NCBI RefSeq assembly: GCF_004005855.1
Contig: NZ_SACL01000001.1
Span: forward strand, 992,001-1,056,000
DNA length: 64,000 nucleotides
Source: Rhodovarius crocodyli
GTDB lineage: Bacteria; Pseudomonadota; Alphaproteobacteria; Acetobacterales; Acetobacteraceae
Reading direction: 5' to 3'
Positions 1-8,486 of the stretch are shown piece by piece. A program made the translations under genes and the position numbers. Below the pieces are notes generated by a model. That model searched no databases and had not been told where the DNA came from. It worked only from the letters and a program-made list of their open reading frames with translations. The stretch's first letter is position 1; every line of letters begins with the position of its first letter.

Positions 1-266
1 CGATCACAGCCGAGCGCCGTACCGCGCTCATCGCCGAATACGCGACCAAGCCCGGTGACACCGGCAGCCCCGAAGTGCAGGTCGCCCTGCTGACGGAGCG
101 GATCAGCAACCTGACCGAGCACCTGAAGACCCACGCGAAGGACTTCCATTCGCGCCGCGGCCTGCTGGTGCTGGTCGGTCAGCGCCGTGGCCTGCTGGAC
201 TATGTGAAGCGCAAGGAAATGGCTCGCTACCAGAGCCTGATCCAGCGCCTGGGCCTGCGCCGCTAA
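1..266 (+). CDS. rpsO: 30S ribosomal protein S15 (5' end cut by window)
   Basis: S15 is a primary 16S rRNA-binding protein of the small subunit platform. The reading frame is open from base 3 ([14 protein letters not shown]...) and runs through the family core [14 protein letters not shown], the HSRRGLL segment and the C-terminal [17 protein letters not shown]. Only the first few residues lie outside the window. The usual alphaproteobacterial partner pnp does not follow: a terminator and an AT-rich gap come next, so this gene ends its transcription unit here. Confidence 0.97.
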   Translation, partial: ITAERRTALIAEYATKPGDTGSPEVQVALLTERISNLTEHLKTHAKDFHSRRGLLVLVGQRRGLLDYVKRKEMARYQSLIQRLGLRR

Positions 267-286
267 TATCGGCAACGGTAACGAAG

Positions 287-319
287 AACCCGCCCGGCGA
301 GAGCCTGGGCGGGTTTTTT
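287..319 (+). terminator. Rho-independent terminator of rpsO
   Basis: A 9-bp stem (AACCCGCCC pairing with GGGCGGGTT) encloses a loop of about 10 nt and is followed by six T. It starts 20 nt after the rpsO stop codon. Confidence 0.9.
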
Positions 320-536
320 GTTTTCGCTCTCAGGATGAGTATCATTCATTTTAATGATATCGACACTCAAGAGAAGAAAAGTCGTTACTGTTTATATTAA
401 TATTATTTAATATATTAATTTTTCCTTTAATATCAATGAAATACTATATTATTCGTCACTGTTTTACATATCAATTATCATTGATCATCTTAGCGTGACC
501 ATCGCAATGTATCTCCTCCGCAAAAGGAAGGGGATT
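320..536. other. AT-rich intergenic tract
   Basis: About 215 bp between rpsO and the lipoprotein gene are dominated by A and T, unlike everything else in this GC-rich window. Two inverted repeats are visible: TATCATT/AATGATA at 340-359, and ATCAAT/ATTGAT at 470-485 just upstream of the lipoprotein gene. The tract probably holds the promoter and possibly an operator of that gene. No ORF or RNA gene is recognised in it. Confidence 0.6.
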
Positions 537-1952
537 ATGCTAAAATACGTCACGCTTGGGATTTCAGCATCTCTCTTACTTGGCTGTGTATCACCACCAG
601 ATCTGAATGTGCGAGATCAATGGGGGCGAGCCTTAACCCCGCTCGGCATACAGGCCGTCTACCCGATGCGGGAAAGCTTCTATCCGGGAGACATCCTGCT
701 CTACACGCCAAATTCCTGCGGTGAGAACGTTTCCCGGTCCCCGGAGACCGCCAGGTTGGGTTCCGTACCGCTACCACTGCTGCGGCAGGCTTTGCTGGGC
801 GCATACGGTACACAGCCGCAATTCGCGCCGAGTTTTACCGCAGCCCGAACATCCGCACCCGCTCCCAACAGGCCGGATGCAACGACGCAGGCCTTGCCCA
901 TCTTCTCGCAGCCCGTGCTCGACGGTTCCGTGGCGCAAACCTTCCTGCCTGATGACGCCACGCCACGCACCGTGCTGCGCGGCAGGCTGGCTGCCTTCCC
1001 GGGTGTCGAGGTGGCAAGCTTCCAGCGCGCTACCCTGACGGGAACCTTGGGCGGCGGAGGAGGCCTCGGAAGCTTTCTGGGCCTGAGCGGCGAAAGGCAG
1101 CAACGCACCTCCATTACCGTCTCGCAGGTGGAGGAACTGGAAATACCTGGGCCCATCATGCTGAACATGATCGCCCAGTACCTGAACAGACCCGAGGCAC
1201 TGGAAACCTTCAACCCCGAGCGCATTCGTGAGATGGAAAGTGCGATGCGGCTGCAGGGCGCCGCTGTTCCCTGTAGAGAAGGCCAGTACCCGCCTTCGAC
1301 GGTCGTTTTCGTCAACCGCGTCTTCTATGCCCGGGCCATCGATTATGATTTCGGCCAGCGCACCGCTCTCGTCGCGGAGGCCGCGGTCGCTTTGTCGCAG
1401 AGAGCGATCAGAAACCGGATCTCGGTCGCGGCGACGCCGAGCGCCGCCAATGGCCTTGTGCAAAGCCTGGAAACCGATGCCAATGAGATTCTCACGGCGC
1501 TCACGACACTGTCCTCGGGCACTGTCCCCGGTGTCAGTTCCACGATAGCGGTGGGGACTTCCGGATCGCTCGTGCTGCGGCAGGCATTCGATCGCCCACT
1601 GGCATTCGGCGTGCACGTCTCCTACCGCTACGGCCTTGACCAGCTATGGAACAGACTGGCCGACGCTCTCGAAGCCCGGCAAACGCCTCAGCCTAAAGAG
1701 GTGGCGGAGATAATCACCATCAGCGCCGATCCGCCAACCCTGACACCAGCCAACCGCTTGTCGGCCAGCTGGCAATGCGATCCGCCTCGCACCGACATCG
1801 AGCGACTTCGTTGCGCCGCACGTGATGAACTTCAGCGTGGCGGAGGGCATACGGGACCATTGGGACCGTTGGGAGGAGGGGGGCCTCTCCGCACTACGCC
1901 GGAAACCATGATGTTGCAGCAGCGCCTGGGTCGCGGGGCTATCTCTCCCTGA
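537..1952 (+). CDS. Predicted lipoprotein of unknown function
   Basis: The 471-residue product starts MLKYVTLGISASLLLGC. This is a short signal peptide with an L-L-G-C lipobox (Cys at about residue 17), so the protein should be lipidated and membrane-attached. I chose the ATG at 537 because AAGGAAGGGG lies just before it and the signal peptide then has a normal length; a GTG at 495 is also in frame. The body has no family I recognise. Around residues 310-400 there are helical, alanine-rich stretches, and near the C-terminus there is a Gly/Pro-rich tail. The AT-rich upstream tract and slightly lower GC at the 5' end suggest possible acquisition by transfer. Confidence 0.75.
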   Translation: MLKYVTLGISASLLLGCVSPPDLNVRDQWGRALTPLGIQAVYPMRESFYPGDILLYTPNSCGENVSRSPETARLGSVPLPLLRQALLGAYGTQPQFAPSFTAARTSAPAPNRPDATTQALPIFSQPVLDGSVAQTFLPDDATPRTVLRGRLAAFPGVEVASFQRATLTGTLGGGGGLGSFLGLSGERQQRTSITVSQVEELEIPGPIMLNMIAQYLNRPEALETFNPERIREMESAMRLQGAAVPCREGQYPPSTVVFVNRVFYARAIDYDFGQRTALVAEAAVALSQRAIRNRISVAATPSAANGLVQSLETDANEILTALTTLSSGTVPGVSSTIAVGTSGSLVLRQAFDRPLAFGVHVSYRYGLDQLWNRLADALEARQTPQPKEVAEIITISADPPTLTPANRLSASWQCDPPRTDIERLRCAARDELQRGGGHTGPLGPLGGGGPLRTTPETMMLQQRLGRGAISP

Positions 1953-2226
1953 CGCGGACGGCTGCAGTTCTGACCGCGATCACATCCTCGGTGCGCGCCC
2001 GGACATCGGGCGCCGCCAGACAACTCTCCACCGCCTCATAGCCCGGCGCACCCGGCTGCGCCGTCACCCGCATCGGTGGGCTGTGGTTGGCGGGGCAGAA
2101 CAGGATGTCCTCACGCGCCGTCAGCGCGCCCAGGTCGAGCATGGCCGTCGAGCGCGTCATCAGGAACAGGCAGCGCTTGCCCGTGGGGCGCAGGCGCAGA
2201 TGGGCGGAAAGCGCCTGCTGGGTCAC
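1939..2226 (-). pseudogene. C-terminal part of the MerR-ATPase, out of frame
   Basis: This frame (95 residues from a GTG at 2226) reads on from the MerR-ATPase in a different frame. Joined by a -1 shift in the G run at 2236-2238 (minus strand), the sequence becomes IDLVEQGLDAVTQQ. That resembles the Walker B/D-loop region of a P-loop ATPase, followed by KRCLFLMTRSTAM and FCPANHSPP. The GTG overlaps the stop codon of the upstream ORF, so a separately translated, coupled small protein is formally possible. I think it more likely that this is the broken-off end of one protein of about 315 residues. It overlaps the convergent lipoprotein gene by 14 nt. Confidence 0.6.
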
Positions 2227-2885
2227 GGCATCCAGCCCTGTTCCACCAGGTCGATCACCAGGTTCTCGCCCGGGCTGTCCAGCGCGGCCAGGACGGCCGA
2301 CAAGGCGTCGGAGGGGGTGGCACCCTCCCCGAGCAGCCATTCCATCCGTGCGGAGGGGCCGGGCGGGCGGTCCAGCGGCAGGAAGCGCGTGTCCGGCAGC
2401 ACCTCCGCGATGCGTTGCGCCAGCCGCGTCTTGCCGCTGCCCAGGGGCCCCGTGATCCAGGTGATGGGGGCGATGGCCGGCAGCGAGAAGGGCTCGCCGC
2501 CCCAGGGCCAGGGCAGGTCGAAGGCGAGCGACGGGCCGGTTTCCAGCAGGCCGGACAGCGCGCCGGGCGCCAGGCGCAGGGCACGCAGCTTCGCCAGGCT
2601 GCCGGCGATGCGCGCGGCCTCGGATTTCAGCGCGGCCTCATGGGCATCGAGCGCCGCGGTCCATGCCGCCTCGTCGCCGGCCAGCACGCGGCCCACCTGC
2701 GCCAGCGACAGGCCGAGCGCGCGCAGCGCCGCGATCTCCGCCGCCCGCGCCGTCTCGGCGGGGCCATAGGCGCGCCAGCCGGCGGCGGTGCGGCCGGGCG
2801 TCAGCAGCCCTGCCTGCTCATACAGGCGCAGCGCCTTGACGGAGACACCCAGCCGGGCGGCAGCCTGGGACAGGCTGAGAGACAT
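2223..2885 (-). CDS. MerR-family regulator fused to a P-loop ATPase (truncated by frameshift)
   Basis: Residues 1-70 form a MerR winged-helix DNA-binding domain (LSQAAARLGVSVKALRLYEQ, then GWRAYG and ALGLSLAQVGRVL). A linker helix follows to about residue 110. From about residue 120 there is an ATPase-like segment with a Walker A motif, GPLGSGKT, near residues 146-153. The ORF stops after IDLVEQGWMP (220 residues), exactly where Walker B and downstream motifs should continue, and those appear in the adjacent frame at 1939-2226. MerR proteins with an ATPase effector instead of a metal- or drug-binding domain are unusual. Transcribed divergently from the MarR gene; ligand unknown. Confidence 0.75.
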   Translation of the reverse strand: MSLSLSQAAARLGVSVKALRLYEQAGLLTPGRTAAGWRAYGPAETARAAEIAALRALGLSLAQVGRVLAGDEAAWTAALDAHEAALKSEAARIAGSLAKLRALRLAPGALSGLLETGPSLAFDLPWPWGGEPFSLPAIAPITWITGPLGSGKTRLAQRIAEVLPDTRFLPLDRPPGPSARMEWLLGEGATPSDALSAVLAALDSPGENLVIDLVEQGWMP

Positions 2886-2967
2886 GGTGCGGCACTCCTG
2901 TGGTGGCGCTCGCTCTATCCACGCTGCCCCAGGGGCTGGGTCAAGCGGTTTCCGCGCGGCCGTATTA

Positions 2968-3100
2968 GCGAAGTAAGTTAGACATTATCTGCCCACGCCC
3001 GATGCAGGGCCGCACGCGGTCGCCCGGAATCCGTGCAACCTTCGTTTCGCAGGCGCGAACCTACTGTGAAATTTCAGATTGAGATTGCGAAGTAGCTTAG
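2968..3100. promoter_or_regulatory. Paired direct repeats in the MerR/MarR divergent gap
   Basis: GCGAAGTAAGTTAG (2968-2981) and GCGAAGTAGCTTAG (3087-3100) match at 12 of 14 positions and lie about 120 bp apart, between the MerR and MarR genes. The second copy abuts the palindrome AGCCTAGGCT (3099-3108) a few bases before the MarR start codon. They could be operator sites for the MarR protein or flank the two divergent promoters. This is inference from position and repetition only. Confidence 0.35.
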
Positions 3101-3114
3101 CCTAGGCTCCGTCC

Positions 3115-3672
3115 ATGGGCCTGAAGACGACACCGACCCCCGCGATCCCGCGCACGACATCCCGCGATGCGCTGCTGATCGACGGGTCCGACGCGGAGTT
3201 CCGCAAGCTGGTGCACGGGCTGCTCGCCCTCAGCACCCGGCATGAGGCACTGCGCGATGGCCATGGCGCGCGCATCGGTCTGGCGGGCCCGGCCTACACC
3301 ATCCTGATCTCGGTGCGGGACCTGGCGGCCCAGGGGCCGATCACCGTCTCGGGCGTGGCCGAACACCTGAAGGTCTCCGGCGCCTTCATCACCGCCGAGA
3401 CCAACAAGCTCGAAACGCGCGGCCTGGTCACCAAGACGCGTCACCCGGAGGACGGGCGCCGGGTGCTGCTCTCCGTCACCGAGGCCGGGCGCGCGCTGCT
3501 GGCGGACCTCGCCCCGGTGCAGACCATCCTGAACGACGTGGAGTTCGGCCCGCTCACCCGCGCCGAATTCCGCACCATGCTGCGCGTGATCGAACGGCTG
3601 ATCCCGGCCGCCGACCGCGCGCTCGAACTCCAGGCGGCGATGGCCGCCGGCGATGCCCGAGGCGTCGCATGA
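3115..3672 (+). CDS. MarR-family transcriptional regulator
   Basis: A 185-residue winged-helix regulator. The helix-turn-helix reads ITVSGVAEHLKVSGAFITAE (about residues 77-96), followed by the wing with TRHPEDGRRVLLSVTEAGRAL, a classic MarR signature. Its TGA overlaps an in-frame ATG of the downstream hydroxylase gene (ATGA), so the two are likely co-transcribed. By analogy with HpaR-type regulators next to 4-hydroxyphenylacetate hydroxylases, it probably represses this operon and responds to an aromatic substrate. The ligand is inferred from context, not from the sequence. Confidence 0.9.
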   Translation: MGLKTTPTPAIPRTTSRDALLIDGSDAEFRKLVHGLLALSTRHEALRDGHGARIGLAGPAYTILISVRDLAAQGPITVSGVAEHLKVSGAFITAETNKLETRGLVTKTRHPEDGRRVLLSVTEAGRALLADLAPVQTILNDVEFGPLTRAEFRTMLRVIERLIPAADRALELQAAMAAGDARGVA

Positions 3673-3686
3673 CAAAGGAAACCCTC

Positions 3687-5171
3687 ATGGCCGACGTCAA
3701 GAACGGCGCACAGCACATCGCCAGCCTGAAGGATGGCCGCCAGGTCTATCTGGACGGCACATTGGTCAGCGATGTGACGACCCACCCCGCCTTCCGGGGC
3801 GCCGTGGCCTCGGCGGCGAATTTCTACGACATCCAGTCCAAGCCCGAGAACATCGACTGGATGACCTTCGATTGCGGCGGCGGGCGGCGGGTGTCCCGCG
3901 CCTGGGAAATGCCGCGCAGCTATGAGCAGCTGGTGTCCCGCCGCAAGTCGCTCTCGGCCTGGGCGGCCAGCTCCTGCGGCTTCATCGGCCGCAGCCCGGA
4001 CCATGTGGCGTCCTGCATGATCGGCCAGGTGATGGCCGGCGACGTGTTCGAGAATTACAGCCCCGCCCGTGCCAAGGCGCTGCGGGATTATGTGGCCGAG
4101 GCCACGCGCAACGACTGGTTCCTGACCTACGTCATCATCAACCCGCAGGCCGACAAGTCGAAGGGCTGGGGCGAGCAGGCGGAGCCCGATCTCTCGGCCC
4201 GCATCGTGGATGAGGATGCCGAGGGCATCACCATCCGCGGCGGCAAGATGCTGGGCACCAGCGCCATCATGGCCAATGAGGTGCTCGTCGCCTCCCTGCA
4301 GCCGCTGCGCCCCGGTGAGGAAGACCTCGCCTTCTCCTGCTGCCTGCCGATGAACGCGAAGGGGCTGAAGGTGCTCTCGCGCAAGTCGTATGAGGCGCAT
4401 GCGGTCAGCGAGTGGGACAACCCCCTCTCCTCGCGCTTCGATGAGAATGACGCGGTGCTGTGGTTCGAGGACGTGAAGGTGCCGTGGGAGCGCGTGTTCG
4501 TTCACCGCAACACTGACATGTGCCGCGCGATGTTCCACGACACCTGGGCCCACACCATGCAGAACTACCAGGCGCAAATCCGCCTGGTGGAGAAGCTGCG
4601 CTTCCTGACCGGCCTCGCCCGCCGCGTGACCGAGACCATCGGCACGGTGAACATGCCGCCGGTGCGGGATGCGCTGGGCAAGCTCGCGGCGCAGACCGCG
4701 ATGGTGGAGGCGATGCTGCACGGCATGGAGGCCAGCGGCAGCCAGCAGGGCGAATGGTTCGTGCCCAACAAGCACATGATGTATTCCGCCCAGGTCATCA
4801 CCCAGACGCTGTACCCCGAGATCGCGAACATCGTGCGTGAGCTGTCGGGCGGCGGGCTGATCATGCTGCCGTCCAGCGCCGCCGATTACGGCAATGACGA
4901 GATGGCCCGCATCATCCGCACCACCCAGCAGTCGCCCGCCGCCGGCAGCGACGAGAAGGTGAAGTTCATGAAGCTGGCCTGGGATGCGGTGGGCAGCGAA
5001 TTCGCGTCGCGGCACCTGCAATACGAGATGTTCTATGCGGGGGCGAACTTCGTCACGCGCGGGCACAGCTTCCGCACCTATGACTGGGCGCGGGCGACGG
5101 CGATGGTGGATGATCTGATGGCCAGCTACGACCGGCCGGCCATGGCGCCCATCCAGTGGCGGGCGGCCTGA
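3687..5171 (+). CDS. 4-hydroxyphenylacetate 3-hydroxylase (HpaB) family oxygenase
   Basis: The large, reduced-flavin-dependent component of a two-component aromatic hydroxylase, 494 residues, as usual for HpaB. The N-terminal NGAQHIASLKDGRQVYLDG and the motif GRSPDH (about residues 101-106) are family hallmarks, followed by an acyl-CoA-dehydrogenase-like helical domain. The ATG at 3687 has AAAGGA 7 nt upstream; an ATG at 3669 overlapping the MarR stop is the alternative. No HpaC-type flavin reductase gene is adjacent, so FADH2 must be supplied from elsewhere. The gene runs directly into the Liv transporter genes, suggesting the transporter brings in its substrate. The exact substrate cannot be told from sequence. 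Confidence 0.9.
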   Translation: MADVKNGAQHIASLKDGRQVYLDGTLVSDVTTHPAFRGAVASAANFYDIQSKPENIDWMTFDCGGGRRVSRAWEMPRSYEQLVSRRKSLSAWAASSCGFIGRSPDHVASCMIGQVMAGDVFENYSPARAKALRDYVAEATRNDWFLTYVIINPQADKSKGWGEQAEPDLSARIVDEDAEGITIRGGKMLGTSAIMANEVLVASLQPLRPGEEDLAFSCCLPMNAKGLKVLSRKSYEAHAVSEWDNPLSSRFDENDAVLWFEDVKVPWERVFVHRNTDMCRAMFHDTWAHTMQNYQAQIRLVEKLRFLTGLARRVTETIGTVNMPPVRDALGKLAAQTAMVEAMLHGMEASGSQQGEWFVPNKHMMYSAQVITQTLYPEIANIVRELSGGGLIMLPSSAADYGNDEMARIIRTTQQSPAAGSDEKVKFMKLAWDAVGSEFASRHLQYEMFYAGANFVTRGHSFRTYDWARATAMVDDLMASYDRPAMAPIQWRAA

Positions 5172-6046
5172 TGGTCGCGCAGCAGCTCGTCAACGGCCTC
5201 ATGCTCGGCGCCATCTACATGATGGTGGCGGTGTCCTTCACGCTGTTCTTCGGGTGCCTGAACTTCCTGAATTTCTCGGTGCCCGCGCTGTTCATGCTGG
5301 GCGGGTTCCTGACCTGGGCCTTCGTGCAGATGGGCATGCCCTGGGTGGTGGCGGTGCTGGGCGCGCTGGCCGTGGCGGCGGTGGCATCGCTGATCGTGGA
5401 ACGCCTGACCTGGCGCATCCAGCGCGGCGGGCCGCCGCTGATCCCGCTGGTGTCCTCGCTGGGCTTCCTGATCCTGTTCGAGAACCTGGTGCTGGTGCGC
5501 TGGGGTTCCGATGCGCGCTCCATCCCCTCACCCTTCGGCGACGCCAATATCCGCATCGGCGAGGTGGTGTTGGGCGTGCCGCAGCTGGCCTGCCTGGTCG
5601 TCGCGATCGGGCTGGTGTTCGGGCTGCAGTTCCTGCTGGCGCGCAGCAAGCTGGGGCGCGGCATCCGCAGCGTGGCCGAAAGCCCCGAGACCGCGACCAT
5701 CCTGGGTGTCGAGGTCAACAAGGTGGTGCCGCGGCTGTTCCTGCTGGCGGGCCTGTTCTGCGCGCTGGCGGGGGTGATGTTCTCCCTCAGCTACCAGCTG
5801 GTCTCGCCCTTCATGGGGGACCAGGTGGCGCTGAAGGGGCTGGCCGCCATGGTGCTGGGCGGCATGGGCAGCGTGTGGGGCGCCGTGATCGGCGGGCTGG
5901 TCATCGGGCTGATCGAGATCTTCGCCATCAGCGCGCTGTCGGCCGACCATGTCAGCGTGGTGGTCTACGGGCTGCTGCTGGCGGTGCTGATCGTGCGGCC
6001 CACGGGCCTGTTTGGTGACGCCGGGCTGGGGCAGCAGAAGCTATGA
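5171..6046 (+). CDS. livH: Branched-chain-type ABC transporter permease (LivH family)
   Basis: An inner-membrane permease of 291 residues with about eight hydrophobic segments, starting MVAQQLVNGLMLGAIYMMVA. The segment GLAAMVLGGMGSVWGAVIGG near residues 220-240 is the LivH/LivM cytoplasmic loop that contacts the ATPases. The ATG overlaps the hydroxylase stop codon (TGATG), indicating translational coupling. Liv-type importers often carry aromatic or other carboxylates rather than leucine, and the hydroxylase neighbour supports that here. Confidence 0.93.
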   Translation: MVAQQLVNGLMLGAIYMMVAVSFTLFFGCLNFLNFSVPALFMLGGFLTWAFVQMGMPWVVAVLGALAVAAVASLIVERLTWRIQRGGPPLIPLVSSLGFLILFENLVLVRWGSDARSIPSPFGDANIRIGEVVLGVPQLACLVVAIGLVFGLQFLLARSKLGRGIRSVAESPETATILGVEVNKVVPRLFLLAGLFCALAGVMFSLSYQLVSPFMGDQVALKGLAAMVLGGMGSVWGAVIGGLVIGLIEIFAISALSADHVSVVVYGLLLAVLIVRPTGLFGDAGLGQQKL

Positions 6047-6870
6047 GCGGCTATTGGGCGGGCATTCTCGTCATCCTGGCGATCAACGTGATCGCCGCCT
6101 ATTCCGCCTGGCTGCCGCTGGCGGCGGGGCAGGTGAATCTCGGCACCGCGGGCTTCATGGCAGTCGGCGCCTATGCGGGCGCGGTGTTGAGCGGCGACTA
6201 TGAATGGCCGGTGGGTGCCGCCATCGCGGCCGGTGCAGTCGCCAGCGGGTTGCTGGCGCTGCTGGTGGGCTCTGCCGTGCTGCGCACGCGGGGGCTGTAT
6301 CTGGCACTCGCCACGCTGGCGGTGAATGAGGTGGTGCGCGGCATCCTGCTGAACTGGGATGCGGTGGGCGGTGCCTCCGGCTATCCGGTGATCGCGCATA
6401 TCGAGCTGCTGCCGATCGCCATCGCCGCGCTGTGCGTGTTCCTGGTGGCGGCCTGGCTGGGCGCCAGCCGCTTCGGCATGACGCTGCACGCCATCGAGCA
6501 GGACGAGACCATGACCGGCCTGTTCGGCGTGCATGTGTCGCGCGTGCAGCTGGCGGCCTTCACCATCGGCGGCGTGATGGCGGGGTTGGCCGGCGCGCTC
6601 TACGCGCATCATTTCTCCTATATCGAGGCGCAGTATTTCACCGTGCTGATGTCCGTCACCATCGTGCTGTCGGTGGTGCTGGGGGGTGTTCAGACGGTGT
6701 GGGGGCCGCTGGTCGGCGCCGCCTTCTTCACCCTGCTGCCGGAGCTGTTCCGGGGTGCCTCCAACTGGCGCTACGTGCTGTTCGCGGCGGGGGTCATCGC
6801 CATCATGGCGCTGCGGCCGCAGGGCATCGTGACCCGTGCCGCGCTGATGCGGCTGCGGAGGGCGGCATGA
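6043..6870 (+). CDS. livM: Branched-chain-type ABC transporter permease (LivM family)
   Basis: The second membrane subunit, 275 residues, overlapping livH by 4 nt. It shows the LivM pattern of hydrophobic helices, GTAGFMAVGAYAGAVL near residues 33-48, the cytoplasmic stretch FGMTLHAIEQDE, and the coupling loop VVLGGVQTVWGPLVGAAFF near the C-terminus. It should pair with LivH to form the channel. Its stop overlaps the start of livG. Confidence 0.93.
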   Translation: MSGYWAGILVILAINVIAAYSAWLPLAAGQVNLGTAGFMAVGAYAGAVLSGDYEWPVGAAIAAGAVASGLLALLVGSAVLRTRGLYLALATLAVNEVVRGILLNWDAVGGASGYPVIAHIELLPIAIAALCVFLVAAWLGASRFGMTLHAIEQDETMTGLFGVHVSRVQLAAFTIGGVMAGLAGALYAHHFSYIEAQYFTVLMSVTIVLSVVLGGVQTVWGPLVGAAFFTLLPELFRGASNWRYVLFAAGVIAIMALRPQGIVTRAALMRLRRAA

Positions 6871-7629
6871 CCCTGTTCCGCATCGAAAACCTGCGCAAAA
6901 GCTTCGGCGGCCTGGAAGTGATCCGGGGCGTGTCGCTGGAGGTGGCGCAAGGCCAGCGCCTGGCGCTGATCGGCCCGAACGGCGCCGGCAAGACCACCGT
7001 GTTCAACCTCATCAACGGCTATTACCGGCCGGATGAGGGGCGCATCCTGCTGGATGGCCAGGACCTGGTGCCGATGGCGCCGCGCCTGCGCATCCGCCAT
7101 GGCCTCGCGCGCAGCTTCCAGAACATCCGGCTGATCCCGCATCTGACGGTCGAGGAGAACGTGCTGCTCGGCGCGCATATCCACGCCGGCGGCATGCTGG
7201 CGCAGGCGCTGCCGCTGTTCATGGGGCGCGGGCGCAAGCTGCGCGAACAGGCGCGCGGGTTGCTGGAGGATGCGGGGCTGACCGCGCATCGCGGCGCGCT
7301 GGCGGGCTCTCTCGCCTATGGGCTGCGCAAGCGGGTGGAGGTGGTGCGCGCGCTGATGGCCCGCCCCCGCCTGCTGCTGCTGGATGAGCCCTGCGCGGGC
7401 CTGAACACCCAGGAACGCGGCGTGCTGATGGAGGAGCTGCAGCGCATCGCGGCCAGCGGCGTGACCATGATGGTGGTCGAGCACGACATGCACTTCGTGG
7501 GCGGCCTGTGCGACCGCGCCATCGTGCTGAACTTCGGCGAGAAGATCGCCGAGGGCACCCCCGCCGAGGTCGCCCGCGACCCCGCCGTGATCGAGGCCTA
7601 TCTGGGCCATGAGCCGGAGAAATACGCCC

Positions 7630-7637
<8 letters not shown>
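6867..7637 (+). CDS. livG: Branched-chain-type ABC transporter ATP-binding protein (LivG family)
   Basis: A 256-residue ATPase. Walker A is GPNGAGKTT (about residue 36), and the Q-loop region FQNIRLIPHLTVEENVLLG is typical of LivG. Walker B is LLLLDEPCAGLN and the H-loop is VEHDMHFV. The ABC signature is degenerate, reading LAYGLRKRVEV where many ABC proteins have LSGGQ; this form is common in LivG. It starts 4 nt inside the end of livM. Confidence 0.94.
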
Positions 7638-8337
<700 letters not shown>

Positions 8338-8373
8338 TGGCGCGCCGCCTGCCCGGCACGGGCGCCGCACTCA

Positions 8374-8458
8374 CGGTTTCCAAAGGCCTTTCGGCCTTTG
8401 GCGGGGTGTTTGAGGGGCGGCGCCCCTCAATGGGGGTTTCCGGGGGCAAAGCCCCCCG
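8374..8458. repeat. GC-rich triple-hairpin repeat, copy 1
   Basis: Three hairpins in a row: CCAAAGGCC/GGCCTTTGG with a TTTC loop (8380-8401), TGAGGGGC/GCCCCTCA (8411-8429) and GGGGGC/GCCCCC around an AAA loop (8442-8456). Close relatives lie at 42253-42315 (inverted) and 42396-42462. It sits between livF and the binding-protein gene, where it may act as an mRNA stabiliser or attenuator that sets the higher level of binding protein. The family is seen directly; the role is inference. Confidence 0.7.
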
Positions 8459-8486
8459 CGTGCAACATCACAAGGAGGCTAACAAC

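Noticed and set aside
340-359. Fur-box-like inverted repeat TATCATT/AATGATA
   Set aside because: Its AT-rich setting makes such repeats likely by chance, and no iron gene follows. Kept only as a note in the intergenic entry.
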